A DNA stretch of 64,000 bases from JAWRCU01 sp033542235 (GTDB lineage Bacteria > Pseudomonadota > Alphaproteobacteria > Rhizobiales > Rhizobiaceae). The stretch spans positions 186,001 to 250,000 of the forward strand of contig NZ_JAWRCU010000001.1 in the NCBI RefSeq assembly GCF_033542235.1. Direction: 5' to 3'. Within the stretch, counting starts at the first letter, position 1, and each line of letters opens with the position of its first letter. The notes beneath the pieces were generated by a model that was given only the letters and a program-made list of their open reading frames with translations, was not told where the DNA came from and ran no database searches. This document shows, piece by piece, positions 26,742-33,366 of the stretch. A program made the translations under genes and the position numbers.

Positions 26742-27056
26742 CGATCGTCCTCCGCAACTTCGAGTGGACTCGCTTCGCCCCGCGTTCTTGGCACGAAATC
26801 AAGCAAAGCGGCAACCGCCACTTGGCAAAGTGCCAGCCGATTCTGCGCCTTAAGAATGTGATTTGCGGGATACAGCGTCAGGACGGGAAAGCTTCCCCAG
26901 GCCTCCTTCGCGTAGGCTTTGGAGGACACGCCTTTGTCAAACGAGTTTCGAATGGCTCTCCACCCATAGCTCGAAGAGCGAAGGGTTAGCTTCCCCGACC
27001 GGAACGTGATGGGGACGCCTCTTCTCTCCTACGCATCTGCCGTCCCACTTGTCCAT
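26742..27056. other. Intergenic stretch, nothing recognised
   Basis: About 315 bases between two minus-strand secreted-protein genes. The open frames here lack a ribosome site, signal peptide or recognisable composition. I see no palindrome or repeat worth naming. Confidence 0.4.
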
Positions 27057-27383
27057 TCAGCCTCCAAACTGCAGCACGATGCCGCCGCGGCGGTTATCAT
27101 GATGCCGATAGCCCCAGCCGTTGTCATCACCGTAACGCCGGTCCCGCATCCGGTAGAATCGGTCGCAGTCGCCGTACCTGTAGCAGTCGCGGCGGGCCTG
27201 GCGCATCTGCCAGTACTGGTGACGCGCTTGCCAGTCCTCATCGTAACTATCGCCCGAGTCTCTCTGCCAGCTACCGTTGTCGCCATGCAGCATCCTCGAC
27301 AGATCTGAGGCCTGAACCGCCTTCAGCGGCAGGATGGTCGCCAGTATCAGGCTCGCGGTCATCAACAGTTTATTCGCTATCAT
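27057..27383 (-). CDS. Secreted Tyr/Arg/Asp-rich small hypothetical protein
   Basis: A 108-residue protein with a signal peptide (LLMTASLILATILPLKAVQA, cleavage near QASD). The mature part is rich in Tyr, Arg, Asp and Trp, including QARRDCYRYGDCDRFYRM, and ends in GIVLQFGG. Two cysteines could form a disulfide. GAGGAGCACTGAG precedes ATG 27383. I know no named family. Composition suggests an extracytoplasmic, possibly metal- or envelope-binding protein. Confidence 0.7.
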   Translation of the reverse strand: MIANKLLMTASLILATILPLKAVQASDLSRMLHGDNGSWQRDSGDSYDEDWQARHQYWQMRQARRDCYRYGDCDRFYRMRDRRYGDDNGWGYRHHDNRRGGIVLQFGG

Positions 27384-27596
27384 CTCAGTGCTCCTCTTTC
27401 AGCACTCCTCCTTGTATTAACACCCGTACTCCTTTTCTTGTTCCAAGCATCATTTTAAGCGGCAACCGTGTGGCGATGTCGGTCCTTTTATGGACGCGCT
27501 GCCGCATCGAGGATCTCACAATGCTGGTGCGCGCCCACGAATGCCTCCTCGACTGCATCGAGGCTCTGTGCTGGACCCCGGCTGAAGAAGGAGTCA

Positions 27597-27925
27597 ACCG
27601 AAGTGTCCATCCCCTGTTGGTGCCGCTCAAGACCGCGACGCGCGCGCCAAAGGCACAGGGCGCCCCCTTATGTTCTCGCCCTTCTCGAGCGGCGACAGCA
27701 TGTTGGCGATGTTCAAGGGCTGGTGCCAGGCCGCCGGCTTGAGCCATCTCTTAGCCCATGGCGCACGTAAGGGCTGCAGCCAGTACGAGATCATGTCGAT
27801 TCTCGGCCATTCGGAGGCCAAGACGAGCGAGGTCTACACCCGTCGCGTGGAGCGATGGAAGCTGGCGAAGGCCGCGATTGAGAGGGTGAATGTGTCTCAC
27901 GCGCGGGGTTATCGTGGGACACGAT
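27597..27925 (+). pseudogene. Decayed tyrosine recombinase (phage/island integrase) C-terminus
   Basis: The segment encodes pieces of an integrase catalytic domain in two frames. SVHPLLVPLKTATRAP is followed, after a frame change near 27668, by GWCQAAGLSHLLAHGARK, EIMSILGHSEAKTSEVYTRR and WKLAKAAIERV. The HGxRK, LGH and Tyr elements are recognisable, but about ten residues between HGARK and GCSQYEIM are missing relative to the family, and no N-terminal part is found. It ends about 40 bases before the 3' end of a tRNA-Leu gene, the classic integration position, so it is probably scar tissue from a lost genomic island. Confidence 0.7.
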
Positions 27926-27967
27926 TGGTCCGCGCGCCGTAGAAAATAACGGTTCTCAGAGAGAGCT

Positions 27968-28052
27968 TGGTGCGGTCGAGAAGACTCGAACTTCCACGGG
28001 TTGCCCCACAGCGACCTCAACGCTGCGCGTCTACCAATTCCGCCACGACCGC
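27968..28052 (-). tRNA. tRNA-Leu (anticodon GAG)
   Basis: An 85-nucleotide tRNA read on the minus strand. The 7-bp acceptor stem GCGGTCG pairs with CGACCGC, followed by discriminator A and an encoded CCA. The D-arm contains AATTGGTAGACGC, the anticodon loop is TTGAGGT, there is a long variable arm (TGTGGGGCAACCCGT) as expected for a class II tRNA, and the T-loop is TTCGAGT. The anticodon GAG reads CUC/CUU leucine codons. An integrase remnant abuts its 3' end. Confidence 0.95.
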
Positions 28053-28170
28053 ACGTCACGAAAAGACCGGTCGGAACCGGCCCGCGGCATGTAGCAAATC
28101 AGTATCGGCGAAACAAGGCCCCGATCGGGCACAAAAGGCCCAAATTCACAGTGTCGCAGAACCGGCGAAA

Positions 28171-28193
28171 TTCGTGTCTTCTCGACCGCCCCA
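28171..28193 (+). repeat. Inverted partial copy of the tRNA-Leu 3' end
   Basis: These 23 bases match the last 23 bases of the tRNA-Leu gene (T-arm half plus acceptor and CCA; minus strand 27990-27968) at 21 positions, but in opposite orientation and 180 bases away. It lies in the lipB promoter region. It looks like an attachment-site scar that was inverted or inserted separately. Confidence 0.7.
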
Positions 28194-28244
28194 AACCGTG
28201 CTGGACTAGAGGCTTCCGGCGGGCCATATGATACCGGACACGCC

Positions 28245-28988
28245 ATGCTTGAGCGCAATCATATCGCGACATCGTTCCTTCCGGCCCCGGGTTCGCCGGC
28301 GGTCGAATGGCGAGTCGCGCCGGGCTTTACCCCGTACGACGACGCCATCGCCTTCATGGAGCGCCATGCCGCCGCCATACGCGAGGGCAGCGCGCCCGAG
28401 TTGGTCTGGCTCGTCGAACATCCACCGCTTTATACAGCCGGCACGAGCTCGCAACCCGAGGACCTGCTCGAGCCGGGCCGCTTCCCTGTCTTCAAGACCG
28501 GTCGCGGCGGCGAATATACCTATCACGGCCCGGGCCAGCGAGTAGCCTATGTGATGCTTGACCTGAAGCGGCGTCGCGAGGATGTGCGTGCCTTCGTCGC
28601 TGCCCTCGAAGCCTGGATCATCGGCGCGCTTGCGGCCTTCAACGTCAAAGGCGAGCGACGCGAAGACCGTGTCGGCGTCTGGGTGGCACGGCCCGACAAG
28701 CCGCCGCTGCCGGACGGCGCGCCGGCGGAAGACAAGATCGCGGCGATCGGCATTAGACTGAGACGCTGGGTGAGCTTCCACGGGATCGCGCTCAATGTCG
28801 AACCGAATCTTTCGCATTTCAGCGGCATCGTTCCCTGCGGCGTGACCGGCCACGGCGTCACCAGCCTCGTCGATCTCGGCCTGCCGGTGACGATGGCAGA
28901 CGCCGACGCAGCGTTGCGCGCGGCATTCGTCACGGTGTTCGGGCCCGTCCTCGATTCTGCGCCCGATGAACTGAAGGCAGTCGGCTGA
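28245..28988 (+). CDS. lipB: Octanoyl-[acyl-carrier-protein] transferase LipB
   Basis: A 247-residue LipB, which transfers octanoyl from ACP to lipoyl domains of 2-oxoacid dehydrogenases and the glycine cleavage H protein. Signature segments: LVWLVEHPPLYTAGTS, GRGGEYTYHGPGQRVAY, catalytic Lys164 (EDKIAAIGIR) and Cys198 (GIVPCGV). The protein is slightly longer than E. coli LipB because of an N-terminal extension and an insert (ARPDKPPLPDGAP) typical of alphaproteobacteria. lipA is not in the window. It is followed after one base by ggt. Confidence 0.95.
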   Translation: MLERNHIATSFLPAPGSPAVEWRVAPGFTPYDDAIAFMERHAAAIREGSAPELVWLVEHPPLYTAGTSSQPEDLLEPGRFPVFKTGRGGEYTYHGPGQRVAYVMLDLKRRREDVRAFVAALEAWIIGALAAFNVKGERREDRVGVWVARPDKPPLPDGAPAEDKIAAIGIRLRRWVSFHGIALNVEPNLSHFSGIVPCGVTGHGVTSLVDLGLPVTMADADAALRAAFVTVFGPVLDSAPDELKAVG

Positions 28989-28989
28989 A

Positions 28990-30762
28990 ATGCGGCGCGG
29001 GTCCCTCGCCTCGACCCTCGCCGTGCTCCTTTCGCTCGCCCTTCTTCCTGCGCTCGAACTCCCTGCTTTCAGTCAACAATCTTCTGACATGCTTGCGCCG
29101 GAGGCCGGCAGCGGCGTTCAGCCCAAGCAAGCAGTTCATGCCAAGCAGCAGATGGTGGTCGCCGCCAATCCTGTTGCCGCTCAGGCCGGGCTGGACGTAT
29201 TGCGCCAGGGCGGCAGTGCCGCCGACGCGCTCGTAGCGGTGCAGGCCGTGTTAGGATTGGTCGAGCCGCAGTCGTCCGGCCTGGGCGGTGGTGCTTTCCT
29301 CACATGGTACGATGCCAGTGCCAGATCGTTGACCACCTTCGACGCGCGCGAGACCGCACCGGCGGCCGCGACGCCACTGCTTTTCCTCGGGCCCGACGGC
29401 AAGCCGCTCGGCTTTTTCGATGCCGTGGTCGGCGGCCGCTCGGTCGGCGTTCCCGGCGTGCCGCGACTTCTGGAAAAGGTGCATCGCCGCTACGGCAAAA
29501 GGCCCTGGCAGGACCTCTTCGGCAGGGCGATCGAGCTCGCCGATTCCGGCTTCACTGTTTCGCCGCGACTCGCCAAGGTGATCGCCGAGGACGTCGGCCG
29601 ACTCGATCGCCAGCCGGCGACGCGCGCCTATTTCTTCGATGCGGACGGGGCGCCGCTGAAGGCCGGCACCCTGCTCGTCAACAAGCCCTATGCCGAAACC
29701 CTGCGTATCGTTGCTTCCATAGGTGCCAGCGCATTTTACAAAGGCCGCATTGCGCACGACATCGTTGCGGTGGTGAACGGCCACCCGACCAATCCTGGCA
29801 GGCTCAGTCTGGCAGACCTCGCCGGCTATGAAGTAAAGCAGCGGCCAGCCATCTGCGCGCCCTATCGCGGCTATCAGGTCTGCGGCATGGGGCCGCCTTC
29901 TTCGGGTGCCCTTACGATCGGGCAGATCCTTGGGATGGTCGAGCCATTCGATATTGCCACGCTTGGCCCCGATGATCCCCAGGCCTGGCGCATCATCGGC
30001 GATGCTAGCCGCCTCGCCTTCGCCGACCGAGAGCGCTACATCGCCGACAGCGATTTCGTGCGGGTGCCGAGTGGTCTGCTCGACCCCGCCTATCTAAAGG
30101 CGCGCAGCGCGCTGATCCGTCGTGACACCGCACTGAACAAGGACGAGGTGATCGCCGGCGAGCCTCCATGGGAGAAGGCGGAGTTGCGTCGCGACGTGCC
30201 CGCGCTCGAGCTGCCGTCGACCTCGCATATCGTCATTATCGACGCGGACGGCAATATTGCCTCCATGACCACCTCGGTCGAGAATTCGTTCGGCTCCCGG
30301 CTGATGGTCGATGGCTTCCTGCTCAACAACCAGCTCACCGATTTTGCCTTCGATCCGGGTCCGCCGGACGCGGCTGTGGCCAATCGCGTCTGGCCGGGTA
30401 AGCGGCCGCGCTCGTCAATGGCGCCGACGATCGTGCTCAAGGATGATAAGCCGGTATTCGCGCTGGGCTCGCCGGGCGGCAGCATGATCATCCCCTTCGT
30501 CGCGACGACGCTGATCGCGCTGATCGACTGGAAAATGGACATGCAGGCTGCAGTCTCGCTGCCGCACCTCGTCAACCGCTTCGGCCCCTATGATATCGAA
30601 GCCGGCACGCCGGCTGAGGCGATGGTCGATGACCTCACCGCCCTCGGCTACAAGACGAATGTTGAGGAGATCAACTCGGGCCTCAACGGCGTTGCCCTTA
30701 CCGCCGATGGACTCGTCGGTGGCAGCGACCCGCGCCGCGAGGGCGTGGCGGTCGGCGACTGA
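28990..30762 (+). CDS. ggt: Gamma-glutamyltransferase (periplasmic)
   Basis: A 590-residue Ntn-hydrolase precursor that cleaves gamma-glutamyl bonds of glutathione and related peptides in the periplasm. It has a signal peptide (LAVLLSLALLPALELPAFS) and the large-subunit start MVVAANPVAAQAGLDVLRQG. The autoprocessing nucleophile is the Thr in PSTSHIVIIDADGN, followed by SMTTSVENSFGSRL, and GSPGGSMIIPF is the substrate-binding glycine loop. Length is normal for the family. It starts one base after lipB but probably has an independent role. Confidence 0.94.
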   Translation: MRRGSLASTLAVLLSLALLPALELPAFSQQSSDMLAPEAGSGVQPKQAVHAKQQMVVAANPVAAQAGLDVLRQGGSAADALVAVQAVLGLVEPQSSGLGGGAFLTWYDASARSLTTFDARETAPAAATPLLFLGPDGKPLGFFDAVVGGRSVGVPGVPRLLEKVHRRYGKRPWQDLFGRAIELADSGFTVSPRLAKVIAEDVGRLDRQPATRAYFFDADGAPLKAGTLLVNKPYAETLRIVASIGASAFYKGRIAHDIVAVVNGHPTNPGRLSLADLAGYEVKQRPAICAPYRGYQVCGMGPPSSGALTIGQILGMVEPFDIATLGPDDPQAWRIIGDASRLAFADRERYIADSDFVRVPSGLLDPAYLKARSALIRRDTALNKDEVIAGEPPWEKAELRRDVPALELPSTSHIVIIDADGNIASMTTSVENSFGSRLMVDGFLLNNQLTDFAFDPGPPDAAVANRVWPGKRPRSSMAPTIVLKDDKPVFALGSPGGSMIIPFVATTLIALIDWKMDMQAAVSLPHLVNRFGPYDIEAGTPAEAMVDDLTALGYKTNVEEINSGLNGVALTADGLVGGSDPRREGVAVGD

Positions 30763-30857
30763 TCGCGGAGCATCGCAATACCTGCTCTCGGAAGAAGCCG
30801 TCCAACGCCTTCTTGACGTCGAGGTCACGCGGGCAAAGCCGGCTGCTTACTGCCGCG

Positions 30858-30944
30858 TCACATCGCGCCGATCCACATCGCCATCGTCACCAGGAATGCG
30901 CTCATACACACCAGCGAAACGACGTCTTGAACAAGATCGTGCAT
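30858..30944 (-). CDS. 28-residue membrane peptide under an SOS (LexA) box
   Basis: A very short gene with strong local support. AGGAGGG sits four bases before the ATG, and the product is a single hydrophobic helix (SLVCMSAFLVTMAMWIGAM after a short polar MHDLVQDVV start). Immediately upstream, at 30966-30991, are two overlapping GTTC-N7-GTTC LexA boxes downstream of a good -35 (TTGACT). The size, single helix and SOS control resemble Caulobacter SidA (29 residues), an SOS-induced inhibitor of the divisome. That is an analogy, not a sequence match I can verify. It is transcribed toward ggt. Confidence 0.7.
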   Translation of the reverse strand: MHDLVQDVVSLVCMSAFLVTMAMWIGAM

Positions 30945-30965
30945 CTTTCCCTCCTGTCATCGATT

Positions 30966-30991
30966 GTTCGATATTTGTTCTCATTTTGTTC
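30966..30991 (-). promoter_or_regulatory. Tandem overlapping LexA boxes
   Basis: Three GTTC half-sites (30966-30969, 30977-30980 and 30988-30991) are each separated by exactly seven bases, forming two overlapping copies of the alphaproteobacterial SOS box GTTC-N7-GTTC. A -35-like TTGACT on the minus strand at 30999-30994 is followed after 17 bases by an AT-rich AAATAT, so LexA would cover the promoter core. The boxes end 21 bases upstream of the ATG at 30944. Confidence 0.8.
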
Positions 30992-31174
30992 AAAGTCAAG
31001 CGGCATCGCCCCACGCGTGCAGGGCAAACCGCCCTGCGGCAGGAAACAGGGTTAAGAAAAGCTTAACAAGGCTCTGATGCAGCCCGCCGTTGCTGCTGCT
31101 TTCCCAGGAAGTCGAACCAGCGCTGCGCGGCATGTAGCCCGTCGGTCAAACTACGAGCGGTGTCGCCGCTGATA

Positions 31175-31351
31175 CTATCGCCCGCGTTCTCGGTACCCGG
31201 TGCACCAGTACCAGGGGGAACCTGCGGGGCAATTGGTCCCCGTGTCCACAAAGCGCGTCCCACTACTGTGAATCGAACCGGTAGAGGTGCCTGTGGACGT
31301 GCATGCCACCAGCGATGCGGCGAGCGCGGCAAGGTAGATCAGATTGCGCAT
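31175..31351 (-). CDS. Tiny lipoprotein
   Basis: A 58-residue lipoprotein with signal NLIYLAALAASLVAC (lipobox LVAC) and a mature part starting TSTGTSTGS and ending NCPAGSPWYWCTGYRERG. AGGAAAGGG lies upstream of ATG 31351. The two cysteines flanking PAGSPWYW could pair. It differs from the lipoprotein pair at 26.3-26.7 kb. Function is unknown. Confidence 0.65.
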   Translation of the reverse strand: MRNLIYLAALAASLVACTSTGTSTGSIHSSGTRFVDTGTNCPAGSPWYWCTGYRERGR

Positions 31352-31902
31352 GGCTATCCCTTTCCTCTCGAGCTTGCAGTCAGCCAACGCTGTCGGCCGG
31401 TTTGTTGTGGCGGGTCAACCCCCCGGTTGCGTAAAGTGAAGTCGCCGCCTGCTCAAGCAAACTCATGTCTGTGGTTACGGACATCGGCTCGCGGCGACGT
31501 TCTCCTGTTACGGTGGGGAGCGAACTTGCCGAAAGGAGGATTGTTCCACGGAACCCATGGCTCTTCTCAGGCATCTGGTTTCGGCCCTTCGCTCGTTGGT
31601 CGCCCCGCGCTATCGGCCTGAGCTTTATTACATGCGAGGGCCCGGGCCCGCCTGCGCGAAACGCCAGCGCCCCCCTCGCTAAATCCGCTCTCATAGCAGG
31701 CACAGCTGAAACAATGAGCTTTCCGGCATCGATTGGCTGCCATGCAGGTCTGCTTCTCGCCTCTGCTTAAGTGACGCAGCCGCTCGGCATGCGAATCGCA
31801 GGGCCACGCTGTTACAAACCCGGCTCACGGCGGCATGATGCCGTTGCCGCCATCATCAAACTGGCAGAAGGCTCTAGCGATCCTTCTTAAACGTGCGCCG
31901 CT
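31352..31902. other. Gene-poor stretch, nothing convincing
   Basis: About 550 bases. Open frames exist on both strands (for example 31465-31770 plus and 31380-31703 minus), but they lack ribosome sites, family motifs and coherent composition. No repeat or palindrome stands out. It may hold the promoter of the lipoprotein gene. Confidence 0.4.
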
Positions 31903-32313
31903 TTAGAAGAATTCGCCGAGGAACGCTGCCGTTCGATCGGAGATGCCGACGATCTTGTTCGTTGCCTGACGATAGAATTTGAAATTGAGCTCGCTCTCGG
32001 GACGGCCATCGTTCCAATCGATGAACGGTTTGAGTTCGCTCCGCCCCAGGCGCCGCAGCGCCAACCCGATGCCTCTGACGGTGATGCTCACACGCGGCGT
32101 CTGCCGCGTGATGCCGGGTTTCTTGGCGATTGCTTCGGCGGAGGTGACGATGCCGCGCGCGACAAGTCCCTGCCCGCCCTCGTTCTCGCTCGCGAACAGG
32201 AAAATCACGTCGCCTTCGGCAATATGCTTGCCGCCATACATCGTCTTTTGCGCGGCGAACGTGAACGCCGGTGCCCGCGGATCGCAAATCTCGGCTTTGA
32301 TCGCGAACGCCAT
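31903..32313 (-). CDS. Conserved hypothetical protein, possibly PUA/EVE-like
   Basis: A 136-residue soluble protein. The segment HIAEGDVIFLFASENEGGQG followed by LVARGIVTSAE has the 'enter a path, return a strand' feel of PUA-like (EVE/ASCH) RNA- or modified-base-binding domains, and NKIVGISDRTAAFLGEFF ends the protein with a conserved-looking helix. I do not recognise a specific family, so the fold assignment is tentative. Isolated gene, not obviously linked to the molybdoenzyme operon upstream. Confidence 0.7.
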   Translation of the reverse strand: MAFAIKAEICDPRAPAFTFAAQKTMYGGKHIAEGDVIFLFASENEGGQGLVARGIVTSAEAIAKKPGITRQTPRVSITVRGIGLALRRLGRSELKPFIDWNDGRPESELNFKFYRQATNKIVGISDRTAAFLGEFF

Positions 32314-32395
32314 GCTTCTCCCCTCACGCCAGAAATGAGCGTCAGCACTAGGCCGGAAGAGCCTTTCGATTAAGGGTGGAGCAAGCCTGCCTTTA

Positions 32396-32426
32396 CGGAG
32401 AAAACCCCGTCGCCGGGGCTTTCTCC
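32396..32426 (-). terminator. Terminator after the CO-dehydrogenase-like operon
   Basis: Read on the minus strand, CCCCG-GCGA-CGGGG is followed by TTTTCT, and the hairpin is extended outward by GGAGAAA/TTTCTCC. It lies 24 bases after the stop of the medium-subunit gene. It could also work in the opposite direction. Confidence 0.75.
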
Positions 32427-32449
32427 TTTGGGTCGGCGGCAGCTCCGCC

Positions 32450-33247
32450 CTACCCGTTCGCTTGCGCTACCGCGCGCTTGGCCATCACCGAGATGAGGTT
32501 GGCGCGATACTCGGGCGAGGCATGGATATCGCCCATCAGACCGTCGGACGGCACCTTGATGCCGTCGAGCGCCGAAGGATCGAAGTTCTTGGCGAGCGCA
32601 GCCTCGATCTCGCTGGCGCGGAACACACCGTTCTCGCCTGCCCCCGTCACCGCCACACGCACGCCGCCAGCGCCCTGCGCCACGAACACGCCGGTGATCG
32701 CATAGCGCGAGGCCGGATTCGGAAACTTGGCGTAGCCCGACTTGTCGGGGACCCCGAAACGCACCGCCGTCACCATTTCAGCCTCCTCGAGGGCTGTCTC
32801 GAACAGGCCGGTGAAGAAATCATCGGCAGCGATTTCCCGCCGATCCGTGACGATGGTCGCGGCAAGCGCCAGCAGTGCCGCCGGATAGTCCGCTGCCGGA
32901 TCGTTGTTGGCGATAGAGCCCCCGATCGTGCCCTTGTTACGCACATGGGGGTCGCCGATATGGCCGGCGAGGTAGGAGACGGCAGGGACAGCGCCTTTGA
33001 GCGCCGGATCGGTCGCCACCTCGGCGTGGGTCGTGATGGCCCCGATCGTTACTGTGCCGTTCGCAACCTTGACACCTCTGAGCTCCGAGATATGGGCGAG
33101 ATCGACCACTTCCGACGGTGAGGAAAGTCGAGTCTTCATGGCTGGCAGCAGCGTCATGCCGCCCGACAGGAACCGGCCCTCCGTGCCTTTCACTCTGTTG
33201 ACGGCCTCGGTGACGGATATGGCCCGGTGGTAGTTGACGGAATACAT
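32450..33247 (-). CDS. Medium FAD-binding subunit, xanthine dehydrogenase/CO dehydrogenase family (CoxM-like)
   Basis: A 265-residue flavoprotein subunit. It starts YSVNYHRAISVTEAVNRVKG and contains the FAD pyrophosphate-binding segments LLPAMKTRL (with FLSGGMTLLP) and NKGTIGGSIANNDPAADYPA, both diagnostic for CoxM/CutM proteins. It passes electrons from the iron-sulfur subunit to a quinone or other acceptor. It is the last gene of a coxS-coxL-coxM-ordered operon on the minus strand. The usual order M-S-L is therefore permuted, as is common in form II operons. Confidence 0.93.
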   Translation of the reverse strand: MYSVNYHRAISVTEAVNRVKGTEGRFLSGGMTLLPAMKTRLSSPSEVVDLAHISELRGVKVANGTVTIGAITTHAEVATDPALKGAVPAVSYLAGHIGDPHVRNKGTIGGSIANNDPAADYPAALLALAATIVTDRREIAADDFFTGLFETALEEAEMVTAVRFGVPDKSGYAKFPNPASRYAITGVFVAQGAGGVRVAVTGAGENGVFRASEIEAALAKNFDPSALDGIKVPSDGLMGDIHASPEYRANLISVMAKRAVAQANG

Positions 33248-33264
33248 CTGGTTTTCTCCCTGTA

Positions 33265-33364
33265 AGGGAGTAGGGGAATAGGGGAGTAGGGCAGTATGTG
33301 ATCCGCTCGATGCTGGGCGGCTCGGCTGCCCTACTCCCCTACTCCCTCACTCCCCTATTCCCTT
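33265..33364. repeat. Long inverted repeat of GGGAGTAG/GGGAATAG units
   Basis: The left arm (33265-33297) is built of octamers like GGGAGTAG and GGGAATAG; the right arm (about 33326-33364) is the reverse complement family (CTACTCCC, CTATTCCC). It fills almost the whole spacer between the large- and medium-subunit genes and would form a hairpin of roughly 30 bp in the operon mRNA. Related elements: 35749, 42317, 51420 and 53937. Confidence 0.8.
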
Positions 33365-33366
33365 TT

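Noticed and set aside
27057..27383. Plus-strand frame opposite the secreted Tyr/Arg-rich protein (27006-27308), with a hydrophobic pattern
   Set aside because: Its Val/Ala/Pro repeats mirror the Asp/Arg/Tyr codons of the opposite strand, which has a signal peptide and ribosome site; the minus-strand gene is preferred.
31380..31703. Minus-strand frame ending in a short peptide starting SVTTDMSLLEQAATS
   Set aside because: It has no ribosome site, no family resemblance and lies in a gene-poor stretch; evidence is too weak to call it coding.
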